A DNA stretch of 64,000 bases. Source: Bacillus aquiflavi. GTDB taxonomy: Bacteria; Bacillota; Bacilli; Bacillales; Cytobacillaceae. Position numbers and translations under genes: made by a program. Under the pieces are notes generated by a model that had not been told where the DNA came from, did no database searches, and saw only the letters and a program-made list of their open reading frames with translations. Shown here piece by piece: positions 33,517 to 43,411 of this stretch; the first letter of the stretch is position 1; the number at the start of each line of letters is the position of its first letter. Where the stretch lies: NCBI RefSeq assembly GCF_019915265.1, contig NZ_CP082780.1, positions 1,860,001 to 1,924,000 of the forward strand, written 5' to 3'.

Positions 33517-34086
33517 TTACTTAATTTGAGCCTTTAAATAATAAATTCCACTATTTAAATGGCCAAGCGTTACTTTAAACCCATATTCCTAAAATGACTG
33601 TTTTAATTGTTCAGAAGGAATCCGTTCATGGACTGGGGGACCCATTTCCATCTCGACCGCTTCCCAGTCTATGATCAGTATGGTGCCGTTTTGTCTTATC
33701 ATTCGTTTAAACTCTCCTATCGCTTTATCCAAGTGTGCAATTTCATGAGCAACAAATGCAACAACAGCTTTATCAACACTATTTGTATTTAAATCAATTT
33801 GTTCAAGATTGCTTACAACATACGTAATATCATTTATCTTTTCTCCGTCAATGCGTTCTTTTAACAGCTCTAGCATTTTCGGTTCAATATCTACAGCATA
33901 TACATGCTTTGCTTTTGATAACAGCGGAACAGTTAAATACCCATTTCCACATCCTAAATCAGCAATTATTTCATCCTCCTTTATCTTTAATAAAGCAAGA
34001 ACCTCTTTAATTGGAAGCAGTTCTTCTCTTTTTGGATCAAGAAGCTTCGCTGCCTTCTCCGGCTTGAAACGATGATGACCACCCAT
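33517..34086 (-). pseudogene. Class I SAM-dependent methyltransferase with premature stop
   Basis: The frame from ATG 34086 shows the SAM-binding motif IIADLGCGNGYLTVPL and VYAVDIEPKMLELL, then AFVAHEIAHLDKAIGEFKRMIRQNGTILIIDW. TAG at 33589-33591 stops it at about 165 residues. The same frame continues EYGFKVTLGHLNSGIYYLKAQIK to TAA 33517, which is a natural C-terminal strand pair for this fold. A single CAG-to-TAG change is the simplest cause. The substrate is unknown (UbiE-like or small-molecule). Loss of the last strands usually impairs such enzymes. Confidence 0.78.
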
Positions 34087-34155
34087 TTTTATCACACTAC
34101 CTTTCAAAACTGTATCTTATATTTTTACATATTTCTTTTAAAAGATGCAAAACAT

Positions 34156-34434
34156 ATGTTTGATGATGATAAAGAAAGGAATGAGCAGTTCTTGAGTTCT
34201 CCTTACAGATGTCCTAACTGTAAAACAAATCGCAGCCGATTTAATATAATTAAACAAATTTCACAATCAGTAAAATTAAATCCCCAATCAGGCGAAGTCA
34301 TTGAGCAATATACAGACAATCAGCTTGTCCCTTTTCATTTGCCCTATAAAGGACCAGAATATAAAGTACAATGTGCTTCATGCGGACTTATTGAAGACGA
34401 AAGGACATTTATTAAATTTGGCGAACAACAGTAA
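34156..34434 (+). CDS. Small zinc-ribbon protein of unknown function
   Basis: 92 residues with two Cys pairs (RCPNCKTN and CASCGL) spaced as a zinc ribbon, and a central hydrophilic segment. ATG 34156 is the most sensible start, though the ribosome site is poor; the frame continues upstream to 34072 through hydrophobic, non-conserved-looking sequence. It may bind nucleic acid or another protein. I do not recognise the family. Confidence 0.6.
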   Translation: MFDDDKERNEQFLSSPYRCPNCKTNRSRFNIIKQISQSVKLNPQSGEVIEQYTDNQLVPFHLPYKGPEYKVQCASCGLIEDERTFIKFGEQQ

Positions 34435-34480
34435 TCATAAACTTGTCATTACTTTTTAAAAGTAATGACAAGTTTATGAT
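34434..34480. terminator. Long perfect hairpin after the zinc-ribbon gene
   Basis: ATCATAAACTTGTCATTACTT and its exact complement flank a short TTTAA-type loop (34434-34480). There is no T-run on the plus strand; probably a terminator or stability element. Confidence 0.6.
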
Positions 34481-34592
34481 GATAGACAAAGTCGATATTT
34501 AAACATTTCTTTAGACTCGTTGAAAACGCTTGAAGGAGCCGAGCAAAAATGTGAAAACTTACAACGAACTACAAGCATCCAACAGTCTAGTT

Positions 34593-35449
34593 TTACTCAT
34601 TTTTTTGGAGAACGTTATTTTCAATAAAAAAGTCTTTTGCAGCTATTTTCCATTGTTCGTATGGGGAAGATCGAACAAGTCTTAATTCGCTCGTGATTTT
34701 TGTTCTTCCTTCGCCTTGTAAATACCATTCCACTTCTACAGGAAGCGATAAAAACAATTGATCATTAACATTAAGTTGTTTTTTTTTACGTTCAATAACG
34801 TAACATTTTCTATAAGGTGAAATATTTCCCGCCAATTTAATTGTTCCGTTGAAACGAATGAAGTAATCCTTTGATCATGTTGCTTCAAACCCGTTATAAA
34901 ACAATGAATCAATTCTTCCAATTTCGCGTTCATTAAAAATTCTTCAAGAACTCCAGCAGCTTTTAGAACCATTAATTTATGTGCTAAATCAATATTGTCT
35001 GATTGATGAGTAGTACTTCCTAAAAAATGAATACAAAAATGACCAGGAAATTGATTGTTTAATGCCCCAGCCCCATGCGGCATACCATGCATTGAGGCAG
35101 CAATCCACCTATCATTATGCATCACGATAATGGCTCGCCGTTTCCAGCTCCATTTTCCATTATAAATTTTTTTCATTATTTTTGTGTCTGTTGCTGTAAG
35201 AGGCTGAACATCGGCATGCTGGCTCCCAGCACGTCTTTGGACACGAAATTTCATGCCGCTATCAACATCAATTACCGTGAAAATACTCTTTTTCGGTAAT
35301 AATTTATTAACCTCTTCCCATGAGAGCAATTCAATTTGATAACTAATGTTTGATGTCAATTTATTAACTTCTAGACATTTACCTGCTGCAGCATCATTAA
35401 AAAAAACTATAATTAAGCCTACTATAATCCATTTTTTCATTTTTTTCAC
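34593..35449 (-). pseudogene. Exported protein of unknown function, frameshifted
   Basis: An N-terminal signal peptide (residues 1-23) leads into a soluble domain with RAIIVMHNDRWIAASMHGMPHGAGALN and FPGHFCIHFLGSTTH, a His/Cys-rich motif that could be catalytic. The frame is lost at a run of nine T on the plus strand (34779-34787). With one more or two fewer bases it reads VKKKQLNVNDQLFLSLPVEVEWY to 34593, for about 284 residues. The GHFCIHF motif is reminiscent of, but not the same as, the HGC motif of L,D-transpeptidases. Function unknown. Confidence 0.7.
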
Positions 35450-35514
35450 TCATTTACTTTCAGATAATTGTTTCCCGTTCATTTTTTCCTGTTCAGTTTA
35501 TTTCATACATAGAA

Positions 35515-35544
35515 AAAACCACCCATTTATTAATGGATGGTTTC
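35515..35544 (-). terminator. Terminator of the G3E GTPase gene
   Basis: AACCATCCATT / AATGGGTGGTT pairing on the minus strand with a six-T tail. Confidence 0.85.
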
Positions 35545-35565
35545 GTCTGCAAGGTCTAATTCGGT

Positions 35566-36462
35566 TTATTTTTTATTTAATAATTCAATATTTAGATTTT
35601 CTCCAATAAATACCAAATTTAGTGGCATCTTCATATTTTCTTTCATATAAATCGGCATGCCGTATGAAAATTGAAATAAATATGGATATTTGGAATGGTG
35701 GAAGCTGACATAGCCTTTTATTCGGTAAACGGTTTCTGGCAACTCTCGTAAAAATTGTTCAAAAGCTGTTTTGTTTATCGAATGCTGAAATTGATAAACA
35801 AAAGAAGTTAAATTTAAGCTGTGATGTACATGAGCTGTGCTGTTTTTCTTTTTTTCGACAAATCTTTGCGTCTGCAGTGTTTCAAGTGATACTTTTGAAT
35901 AAGACGTTAAAATACAAAGTGCTGTTGCGTTAATTGATTGAATTTCAAAAGTTAGCTGTCCCTTCTCCGCCTCTGTTAATAAGTCAGCTTTATTAATCAT
36001 AATCGTATCTGCATGCCGAACTTGTTCTAATAATAATTGCTGTAGCTGTGGGTTTAATGCTTTACGGTCAAGCCATCTTTTCCCGTCGACTATGGTAATA
36101 ATTCCCTTCATTGTGATTTTTTCAGCAAATAATGGTGATAAGACAGCATCAAGTACTTCGACAGGATGAGCCGCACCAGTTGTTTCAATATATATGACAT
36201 CTGTTTTCTCTTCGATTAATAGTCCTTGTAATTGAGCTTCGAGTTTATCTTGAATTGTACAGCAAATACAACCGTTCAATAGTTCTTTTAATGGAATATC
36301 TCCATCAATGCTATCTGAATCAATCGAAATTTTTCCAAATTCATTCATCATGACTGCAACTTTCCTTTTTAGCTGCTTCTCCATATGCAGGAGCTGCTTC
36401 AGCAATGTCGTTTTTCCACTCCCGAGAAAACCTGATAAAATGTAGATTTCTGTTTTTTTCAT
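35566..36462 (-). CDS. G3E GTPase, CobW/YciC-like metallochaperone (COG0523)
   Basis: 298 residues: Walker A GFLGSGKTT, the metal-binding CxCC motif in LLNGCICCTIQD, the Walker B-like ETTGAAHP region, and NKAD for guanine specificity. The C-terminal CobW domain contains His clusters (AHVHHS, SFHHSKYPYLFQ). COG0523 proteins deliver metals such as zinc to client enzymes. I see no Zur box upstream, so zinc regulation is not supported. It follows the coiled-coil gene at 36484 by 21 bases. Confidence 0.88.
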   Translation of the reverse strand: MKKTEIYILSGFLGSGKTTLLKQLLHMEKQLKRKVAVMMNEFGKISIDSDSIDGDIPLKELLNGCICCTIQDKLEAQLQGLLIEEKTDVIYIETTGAAHPVEVLDAVLSPLFAEKITMKGIITIVDGKRWLDRKALNPQLQQLLLEQVRHADTIMINKADLLTEAEKGQLTFEIQSINATALCILTSYSKVSLETLQTQRFVEKKKNSTAHVHHSLNLTSFVYQFQHSINKTAFEQFLRELPETVYRIKGYVSFHHSKYPYLFQFSYGMPIYMKENMKMPLNLVFIGENLNIELLNKK

Positions 36463-36483
36463 TTTATAATCCTTTCCAAAGCA

Positions 36484-36867
36484 TTAATCACGGTCCTCTA
36501 ACATTTCATTTAAAATCGAAATCATTTTTTCCTTTATTTGAATCGGTTCATATTTCGTTAAATATCCAATATATTGAAACAATTCTTTTTTACATTTCCA
36601 TACTGGTATATAGGCATTCGGAAAATATTGCCCATTGTATTCAAGACCAATTTCAATAAATGATTCATAATCTTCTTTAAAAATCTCTTGTTTTTTTGCT
36701 TGTCTCCCTTTTATTGATCGTGTTAATTCAATTACTAACTTTTCATTAAAGCTTGCAAAGCTTTGCTTAAAAGCTGTTTTTAACTGCTCAGAAACAAGTT
36801 CACATTCATTTTCAATCTTTTCTACTTCTTTTGATAATGTTTCATTTAAATCAAAAAATTGCTTCAA
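36484..36867 (-). CDS. Helical protein of unknown function upstream of the GTPase
   Basis: About 127 residues, charged and helical, with no membrane segment or Cys cluster beyond CELVSEQ and WKCKKEL. TTG 36867 has AAAGGTG at good spacing; the frame begins at GTG 36876 inside that site. It is apparently co-transcribed with the G3E GTPase, so it could be a client or partner. I do not recognise it. Confidence 0.65.
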   Translation of the reverse strand: MKQFFDLNETLSKEVEKIENECELVSEQLKTAFKQSFASFNEKLVIELTRSIKGRQAKKQEIFKEDYESFIEIGLEYNGQYFPNAYIPVWKCKKELFQYIGYLTKYEPIQIKEKMISILNEMLEDRD

Positions 36868-36975
36868 GACGATCACCTTTCATCTTATCTTTCAAAAACA
36901 ACGACTTTAAAAACAAATTTTATAGTAATTTGTCTTTTTGTACAAATTTAAGACTTTTTAAAGTCAAAAAAAAGA

Positions 36976-37010
36976 AACTCCTCGGTAAAAACACACCCGA
37001 AGAGTTTTTA
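36976..37010 (-). terminator. Terminator of ctpB
   Basis: AAACTCTTCGG / CCGAGGAGTTT on the minus strand with TTTTTTT following. Confidence 0.85.
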
Positions 37011-37012
37011 TA

Positions 37013-38473
37013 TTACGCATCAATGAGAGTTTTTAATACTTCTACAGCTTTTTGAATTTGTGTGTCATTTTTTTCAATATGCTGGCGAACGAGTTCCATT
37101 AATTTTATTGTCGACTCTCCTTTTAACACCCCATTAGCTTCAAGTTGGGTATCTTTTTGGAAAGCAATAACTGCTTCTTTTGTTTTATCATCGAAAAAGC
37201 CGTCTTTTCTGCCAGGATCATATCCTAAAACAGTTAGCATCTCTTGTGCTGTTTTCACTTCATTAGAAGAAGACGAAACCTTTAGCTCCTTGTCAGGACT
37301 TATATACGGCAATGAAGCATATTCAGGTAACGACACTTCGTAATCTGGTTTTATTCCTTTTTCATGAATCCAATTTCCTTTAGGCGTCAACCATTTTGAA
37401 GTTGTAAATTTCATATTAGAACCATCATCAAAATCTTGTGCTGTTTGCACAGTTCCTTTTCCAAATGATTTTTCACCAATTAAAGGCACATTTGCTGATT
37501 CTTTAACAGCAGCTGCTAATATTTCTGATGCACTCGCACTTCCTTTATCGATTAAAACGACTAATGGAGTATCGGAATTATTATTATTTGAAGACTTATA
37601 CTCTTCAATATTACCAGCCCTGTCCTCCACTTTAAAAAGAATTTCACCATCTGGAACAAATAAGCTTGAGATCTCAATGGCTTGTGGCAATAATCCGCCC
37701 GGATTTTGCCGTAAGTCAAGTATAAGTCCCTTCATTCCTTCTTGTTGGAGGTCATTTAAAGCAGTAAGCAGCTCCTTTGTCGTGTTTGTGGAGAAGCTTG
37801 TTATTTGTACCTTTGCAATGCCATCTTCTAGCATTTCTCCATAAACGGTTTCTATTGGAATTGTATCACGAACAATTTCGATATTTAATGTTTCTTCTAC
37901 GCCTTCCCGTTGGATCGTTAACTTTACTTTCGTTCCTTTTTCACCACGAATATGTGTAACCGCTTCTGAAGCATTCATTCCTTGTATACTTTTTCCATCT
38001 ACCGCTAAAATTTTATCATTCGGCTGTAAACCCGATTTTTCCGCTGGGGATCCTTTTATCGGTGAGACAATAATAATATGGCCTTCTAACTCTTGAATCT
38101 CTGCTCCGATTCCTTCAAAAGAAGATGAAATGTTTTCATGAAAGCTCGCTGCTTCTTCTTTATCCATATAATCTGAGTAAGGATCATCTAAAGAATCAAA
38201 CATCCCGTTGATAGCTCCATTTACTACTTTTTCTGGATCAACCTTTTTATAATATTCCTTATTTAGCGTATCGTAAGCAGTATAAAGCTTTTCAAATTCA
38301 CTTCTTTCTTTCAACACATTCTTTCCATTCCCAAATACGAAAACAGATGTTGTAATTCCTGCAGTTACTAAAACAATGAAAAATAACAACACGGCAAATT
38401 GAAACCGTTTCATTTGAATAAACTTAGATTGTTTTTCGTTTAACTTCTGATCTTTTTTCTCTTGCTCTTCCAA
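37013..38473 (-). CDS. ctpB: S41 C-terminal processing protease (CtpA/CtpB type)
   Basis: 486 residues: a membrane anchor (about 25-50), a PDZ domain (FEGIGAEIQELEGHIIIVSPIKGSPAEKSGLQ, about 115-190) and the S41 core. The catalytic Ser is in VLIDKGSASASEIL and the Lys in FGKGTVQT. A C-terminal peptidoglycan-binding domain ends the protein. This layout matches B. subtilis CtpB, which cleaves SpoIVFA during sporulation, and its paralogue CtpA. The two cannot be told apart with certainty here. It has its own terminator. Confidence 0.88.
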   Translation of the reverse strand: MEEQEKKDQKLNEKQSKFIQMKRFQFAVLLFFIVLVTAGITTSVFVFGNGKNVLKERSEFEKLYTAYDTLNKEYYKKVDPEKVVNGAINGMFDSLDDPYSDYMDKEEAASFHENISSSFEGIGAEIQELEGHIIIVSPIKGSPAEKSGLQPNDKILAVDGKSIQGMNASEAVTHIRGEKGTKVKLTIQREGVEETLNIEIVRDTIPIETVYGEMLEDGIAKVQITSFSTNTTKELLTALNDLQQEGMKGLILDLRQNPGGLLPQAIEISSLFVPDGEILFKVEDRAGNIEEYKSSNNNNSDTPLVVLIDKGSASASEILAAAVKESANVPLIGEKSFGKGTVQTAQDFDDGSNMKFTTSKWLTPKGNWIHEKGIKPDYEVSLPEYASLPYISPDKELKVSSSSNEVKTAQEMLTVLGYDPGRKDGFFDDKTKEAVIAFQKDTQLEANGVLKGESTIKLMELVRQHIEKNDTQIQKAVEVLKTLIDA

Positions 38474-38633
38474 ACATTTTCACCACTTTCATTTACCAAA
38501 TAAAACTAACTAATAGTTTTATTGTAACAATTATTGTATTTGTTTGAAAACAAAAAACTAAAGAAAGTTTTGACATTATTTATTATACTATAAGAATAAG
38601 AAACAACAGCCTTAAATTTAGTGAAACGAAAAT

Positions 38634-38667
38634 AAAAGCACTTAACCGCATTCAGTTAAGTGCTTTT
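38634..38667 (-). terminator. Terminator of the copper operon
   Basis: A 13-bp perfect stem (AAAAGCACTTAAC and complement), followed on the minus strand by a T-rich tract. Confidence 0.8.
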
Positions 38668-38749
38668 AGACTATTGTTATTAGCTGATAAACCTCTCCTT
38701 ATTGCTTTATACCTGTTTTTGAACAGCGCTTTACATATTTAAACTGAAC

Positions 38750-38956
38750 TTATGCTACATCATAGCCTTGATTTTCAATTGCATCTTTTAACTCTTTTAC
38801 AGACGCCTCTTGAGAATCATACTGTACTTCTACTTTTCCACTTTCAAGATAAACAGTTACATTTTGAACACCATTAATAGTATTTAGTGCATTTTTAACC
38901 GCTTTTTCACAATGTCCGCAAGTCATTCCTGTTACGTTAAGTGTCATTTTTTCCAT
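38750..38956 (-). CDS. copZ: Copper chaperone CopZ
   Basis: 68 residues, a single HMA domain with MTCGHC binding Cu(I) and the usual beta-alpha-beta layout (VNVTVYLESGKVEVQYD). It hands copper to CopA, encoded 29 bases upstream in the same operon. Confidence 0.95.
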   Translation of the reverse strand: MEKMTLNVTGMTCGHCEKAVKNALNTINGVQNVTVYLESGKVEVQYDSQEASVKELKDAIENQGYDVA

Positions 38957-38985
38957 TATTAATCAACCTCGCTTAAAATTTAGTA

Positions 38986-41382
38986 TTATATTTTCACTCG
39001 CTTCAATCGAAGAGAGTTAGTCACGACAGAAACTGAACTAAACGCCATGGCAGCACCCGCAACCCATGGTGCAAGTAAACCTAAGGCAGCAATTGGTATT
39101 CCTGCTGAATTATATGCAAGCGCCCAAAAAAAGTTTTGCCGGATATTAGCCATCGTTTTTCTGCTTAAAAAGATTGCTTTCGGAATTAAAGTAAGCTCAC
39201 CGCCTAAAATTGTAATATCAGCTGTTTCTATAGCAACGTCTGTACCAGTACCAATGGCAATCCCGATATCAGCTAGCGCTAGGGCAGGAGCATCATTAAT
39301 TCCATCACCGACCATTGCTACTTTTTTTCCTTTCAACTGCAATTCCTTAACATAATTCGCTTTCTCTTCTGGCAGTACTTCCGCAATCACATGAGCGATT
39401 CCCACTTCGTTAGCAATTGCCATTGCGGTCCGTTTATTATCTCCTGTTAGCATATAAACATCTATTCCGCTTGTTTTTAATTCGGCAATCGCTTCCTTCG
39501 CAGATTCTTTAATCGTATCTGCTACCGCGACAATCCCTGTTAATTGTTTATTTTCAGCAATAAACATTGCTGTCTTTCCGTCCTGTTCATACTGGATGAG
39601 CTCTTCTTCCCGCTCTTCATAATGAATATCGTATTTCTTCATTAATTTTCTTGTACCAACTAATATTTGCTTATCATTAAATTCAGCCATTATACCATAC
39701 CCAGGTATTGCTTCGAAATGTTCGGGAGTTAAAAGCTCAATCCCTTTTTCCATTCCATACTCAACGATGGCAGTTGCTAATGGATGCTCAGAGGCATTTT
39801 CCGCAGATACTAAATATTGTAAAGTATTAGGATCATCACTATGAAAATCTGTAACAATCGGCTTTCCTTTTGTAATCGTGCCTGTTTTATCAAGAACATT
39901 TGCATTCACTTTATGTGCTGCTTCTAAATGCTCGCCGCCTTTAAATAAAATTCCGTTTTCTGCTCCTTTTCCAGTCCCAACCATTATTGATGTTGGGGTA
40001 GCTAGCCCAAGTGCACAAGGACAAGCAATTACTAGAACGGCAATCGCTGTTTCAAGCGCTTTTGGAAGATCACCTGGTGTAATGATAAAAAACCAAGTTA
40101 AAAACGTAAGAATTGAGATTACCACGACTATAGGGACAAAATAACTTGAAATGACATCAGCAATACGTTGAATTGGTGCTTTGCTTCCTTGAGCTTCTTC
40201 GACAACTTTAATAATTCCAGCTAAAGCTGTATCTTTTCCCACCTTCGTTGCTCTCATTGTTAATGTTCCGTTTCGATTAATCGTTGCTCCGATAAGAGGA
40301 TCTCCTTGTTGTTTATCGACGGGAATAGATTCACCGGTTATCATCGCTTCATCAACGGCTGAATGGCCTGAGACTACTTCACCATCAACGGGAATTTTCT
40401 CACCCGGCTTGACGATGAGGATGTCGTTAACTTGCACCTCTTCAATCTGGATTTTTACTTGTTGTCCATTGCGAATAACAGTCGCATCTTTTGCCTGTAA
40501 ACTAATTAGTTTTGAGAGTGCCTCAGTCGTTCTTCCTTTTGCCATTGCTTCAAACAGCTTACCTACAAGAATTAATGTAATTAAGACAGCACTCGTTTCA
40601 AAGTATAAATGCGGCTCATAACTCGGATTCCAAATTGTTTTAAGCCCTTCTGCGACACTGTAAAAATATGCTGCCGACGTACCTAATGCGACAAGCACAT
40701 CCATGTTGGCGCTTTTATTTTTTAGTGATTTATAGGCGCCTATATAAAACTGTCTTCCGACATAAAATTGCACGGGAGTTGCCAGTGCCATTTGAAACCA
40801 CGGATTCATAATAAAGCTCGGCATTGGTATATTTAAATCCCACGGTGCATGAGCAACCATTGAGTATAGGAGCGGTAAAGATAAGATGATCGATAATGTT
40901 AGCTTACGCTTTTTTTCATGTAATTCTTCTTTTTTTTTTTTTTGCTGTTCTTTTGAACTTCTTTGTTCCCTTTCTTTCGCATCATAACCAAGCTTTTGTA
41001 TCCGTTCAATTACATCAGCGACATTTAGTTCACCGCTATTTATTTCTACAGCTGCCGTTTCTGTTGCTAAATTAACGGTCGCTTTTTTAACACCATCCAT
41101 TTTATTTAACACTTTTTCAATTCTAGAGGAGCAGGCTGCACATGTCATTCCCGTTATATCAAGCTCTGTCTTTTCTGATCGAACACCATAGCCAAGATTT
41201 TCAACTTTCTCAATGATTTCTTCGCGCTTCACTTTCTCATTATCCAACTCGATCGTTGCATTTTCTAATGTTAAATTGACAGTAGCTTCAACACCATCCA
41301 TTTTGTTTAACACTTTTTCAATTCGAGTCGAGCAAGCAGCACATGTCATTCCCGTTATATCAATTTTCATTTGATCCTTCAT
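38986..41382 (-). CDS. copA: Copper-exporting P1B-type ATPase
   Basis: 798 residues. Two N-terminal HMA domains (GMTCAACST and GMTCAACSS) precede the membrane domain with the CPC metal site ([12 protein letters not shown]). The phosphorylation motif is DKTGT, with the HP motif in [14 protein letters not shown] and [10 protein letters not shown], and the C-terminal Met/Ser helix ([16 protein letters not shown]). These define a Cu(I) exporter of the plasma membrane. It is preceded by csoR, with 24 bases between, and followed by copZ. Confidence 0.97.
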   Translation of the reverse strand: MKDQMKIDITGMTCAACSTRIEKVLNKMDGVEATVNLTLENATIELDNEKVKREEIIEKVENLGYGVRSEKTELDITGMTCAACSSRIEKVLNKMDGVKKATVNLATETAAVEINSGELNVADVIERIQKLGYDAKEREQRSSKEQQKKKKEELHEKKRKLTLSIILSLPLLYSMVAHAPWDLNIPMPSFIMNPWFQMALATPVQFYVGRQFYIGAYKSLKNKSANMDVLVALGTSAAYFYSVAEGLKTIWNPSYEPHLYFETSAVLITLILVGKLFEAMAKGRTTEALSKLISLQAKDATVIRNGQQVKIQIEEVQVNDILIVKPGEKIPVDGEVVSGHSAVDEAMITGESIPVDKQQGDPLIGATINRNGTLTMRATKVGKDTALAGIIKVVEEAQGSKAPIQRIADVISSYFVPIVVVISILTFLTWFFIITPGDLPKALETAIAVLVIACPCALGLATPTSIMVGTGKGAENGILFKGGEHLEAAHKVNANVLDKTGTITKGKPIVTDFHSDDPNTLQYLVSAENASEHPLATAIVEYGMEKGIELLTPEHFEAIPGYGIMAEFNDKQILVGTRKLMKKYDIHYEEREEELIQYEQDGKTAMFIAENKQLTGIVAVADTIKESAKEAIAELKTSGIDVYMLTGDNKRTAMAIANEVGIAHVIAEVLPEEKANYVKELQLKGKKVAMVGDGINDAPALALADIGIAIGTGTDVAIETADITILGGELTLIPKAIFLSRKTMANIRQNFFWALAYNSAGIPIAALGLLAPWVAGAAMAFSSVSVVTNSLRLKRVKI

Positions 41383-41406
41383 CTAGAATCACCCCGCTTT
41401 AGTAGC

Positions 41407-41737
41407 TTAGGATCTGCTAAACTGTTCAATTACTTTCATTAACTCTTCAATTGCGTTATCGCCCTCTCCCAACTTAATTGCACTAGAAACACAATGATGT
41501 GTATGACGTTCTAATACACTCATTCCAACTTTTTTTAGTGCGTTATTAATAGCCGTTATTTGAATAAGGATATCAACACAGTAGCGATCTTCCTCAATCA
41601 TTTTTTGAATACCCCGCACTTGTCCTTCGATTCGTTTTAATCTTTTAATCAGTTTCAGTTTTTTCTTTTTCTTCGTCTGTTCGAGGAACAAGAGGACTTT
41701 TAGCCGAATCTTCCTCATGCTGGCATGATTTACCCAT
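41407..41737 (-). pseudogene. csoR: Copper-sensing repressor CsoR with apparent frameshift near its N-terminus
   Basis: The conserved CsoR core (KRIEGQVRGIQKMIEEDRYCVDIL, then ERHTHHCV) keeps all three Cu(I) ligands, Cys, His and Cys. The best start is ATG 41737 with AGAGGTG upstream, giving MGKSCQHEEDSAK...EEKEK, but it is one base out of frame with the core. Dropping one base from the run at 41659-41664 (six T on the plus strand) joins them as EEKEKLKLIKRLKR. If the shift is a sequencing error the protein is normal (about 110 residues). Otherwise a shorter product from another start would be needed. Confidence 0.82.
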
Positions 41738-41757
41738 TAAATCACCTCTTTATTAAT

Positions 41758-41777
41758 TACTATACCCCTGTATAGTA
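41758..41777. promoter_or_regulatory. CsoR operator
   Basis: TACTATAC-CCCT-GTATAGTA, perfect 8-base arms around CCCT, 21 bases upstream of csoR. It fits the Cu(I)-regulated operator type of csoR-copA operons. Confidence 0.8.
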
Positions 41778-41951
41778 TGTGAGTCAACGATAAAGTGATG
41801 CAAATCATAATTTTTTCATCAGAGATACATTTGAAGAAAATTTGTTTCTTATTTTATTGTTTTGTAGCAGCTTTTTTAACATCCATACTTGTTGCTAATT
41901 AAGAGTTATACATTTGCCCCTTAGATTTTCACTTAAAAAATCGAATCGAAA

Positions 41952-41984
41952 AAAGCCATAGGAAACAAAAGCTTCCATGGCTTT
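41952..41984. terminator. Hairpin between csoR and yodJ regions
   Basis: AAAGCCATAGGAA pairs with TTCCATGGCTTT (one bulge). Beyond it lies intergenic repeat copy C. Confidence 0.55.
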
Positions 41985-42026
41985 AAAGAAAATCACGGCG
42001 TAAAAAAGAAAGCACGCAAAGCCTTT

Positions 42027-42105
42027 CTCAGACAGTTGACAAACGGAACGTATTCTATTTGCTTTCCGCCTCAACTGATGACACGGACTTTCAATCAGTT
42101 TGAAG
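42027..42105 (-). repeat. Intergenic repeat, copy C
   Basis: On the minus strand it reads TTCAAACTGATTGAAAG, TGTCA, GAGGCGGAAAGCAAATAGAA and AACTGTCTGAGA, in the same order as copy B at 25838. Confidence 0.6.
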
Positions 42106-42108
42106 ATT

Positions 42109-42894
42109 TTAAATTTTTTCCACTATATTAAAAAACTCTTCAAGTGTCCATCCTTTTTCAAAAATAATTGTCGCTGCTTCTTCCCCTACATAGCGAAAAT
42201 GCCAAGGTTCATACTGAATCCCTGTAATCGCTTCTTTTCCCTTCGGATACCGAAGAATAAATCCGAAACGGTGTGCATTTTCCGCAAGCCATAATCCTTC
42301 TTTCGTCCCTTCAAAGCTTTCAGTTAATCGAAAACCTTCACTTTGACTCGAAATATCCATCGCTAAGCCTGTTTGATGCTCACTTTGTCCGGGTACGGCA
42401 ACAGCTTGAACCGCTTTTTCCTCACCGACACTTGCGATTTCGGCGTTTAAAATTTCGACTTGGCGATTATAGGAACGATAACCTGATACCGCAAATAACT
42501 CGATTCCCTCTGCTTTTGCTTGCTTAAACATCTTTTCAAGTGCAACCGCAGCTTTCTGTCTTAAGTAACTTTTTTCAATATCTTTATTTCCGAAAGAAAA
42601 GCTAACGTTTGGCCGCGTAAGATCTGATGGTGTATAACCATCTGGGAGAGAGTATTGTTTATTTACAAGCACTAAAATATTTTCCGGATTTTGAATAACA
42701 TTTTTTCCATTTACAGACTTAATATTGTTAAAAAAACTAGCTTCGAGGGTAATATTGTTTCCTTCCTTACCAACAGTCTCATTGTAATTTGTTTGCTCAT
42801 TTTCGTTTTGATTGAGAAATGGAATTTTTTCCAATATGCTACATCCTGATAAAAAAATGAGTACACTTAAAAACAAAAACAATATTTTTTTCAT
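42109..42894 (-). CDS. yodJ: D-alanyl-D-alanine carboxypeptidase lipoprotein, YodJ-like (M15B)
   Basis: About 261 residues with a lipoprotein signal (LIFLSGC) and the VanY/M15 catalytic domain. VSGYRSYNRQ, the zinc-binding SEHQTGLAMDI (His and Asp) and EPWHFRYVG (Glu and His) are all present. It trims the terminal D-Ala from peptidoglycan stem peptides. ATG 42894 has AGGTGG upstream; the frame extends to GTG 42903. In B. subtilis yodJ also lies beside deoD, as here. Confidence 0.88.
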   Translation of the reverse strand: MKKILFLFLSVLIFLSGCSILEKIPFLNQNENEQTNYNETVGKEGNNITLEASFFNNIKSVNGKNVIQNPENILVLVNKQYSLPDGYTPSDLTRPNVSFSFGNKDIEKSYLRQKAAVALEKMFKQAKAEGIELFAVSGYRSYNRQVEILNAEIASVGEEKAVQAVAVPGQSEHQTGLAMDISSQSEGFRLTESFEGTKEGLWLAENAHRFGFILRYPKGKEAITGIQYEPWHFRYVGEEAATIIFEKGWTLEEFFNIVEKI

Positions 42895-42903
42895 TTGATC
42901 CAC

Positions 42904-43289
42904 CTATCTTTATACGAATCGTTTCTTTTTTCATACTTCTATTTTTACCAAATCTATTTGAAAATAGTTATGACAATCTTTTTAAAGTTCTTCTTTTTCA
43001 ATTATTCTACCTCGGTTATCTGGTCCTTTTTTGTACAAGAGTTCCATAAACGCCTGAAGAATTTGGATCATTACTTTAAAGAGAGAGAATTCTACTGAAG
43101 TGCATTTTTTGATGTTTTTGTGTCCGTTCCTCTAACTTTGTAACTTAGATCGTTATAAGAGATCTTATAAATATAATCATTTTCCCCCAGCCAATTCTAT
43201 CATCAGCGTATTCGTGTTTATTAAAACGTAATTTCAATCGTTTTTATGCTTCAGTTTTTGACAGCAAACATTCTTTATCATTCCATTAA
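42904..43289. other. Non-coding region, nothing identified
   Basis: AT-rich. A plus-strand open stretch to 43098 ends in a plausible-looking peptide (QEFHKRLKNLDHYFKE) but has no ribosome site and a hydrophobic, low-complexity front; I do not call it. Confidence 0.45.
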
Positions 43290-43324
43290 AAAAGCTCCTC
43301 TTCTTTATTAAAGGAGCTTTTATC
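43288..43324 (-). terminator. Terminator downstream of deoD
   Basis: AAAAGCTCCT / AGGAGCTTTT with a T-run on the minus strand. A second AAAGCTCCTATTC-type arm lies at about 43393-43400, nearer the gene. Confidence 0.7.
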
Positions 43325-43411
43325 CTGTTCTAATCGCGCTTTCTGACTTGGGCTAACGCACCTTGCTGACAGGCGTTTTCACCAGTCTAAGAATAGGAGC
43401 TTTTCCTTATC

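Noticed and set aside
33328-33537. 69-codon hydrophobic plus-strand ORF
   Set aside because: No ribosome site, low-complexity composition; it overlaps the end of the interrupted methyltransferase on the other strand.
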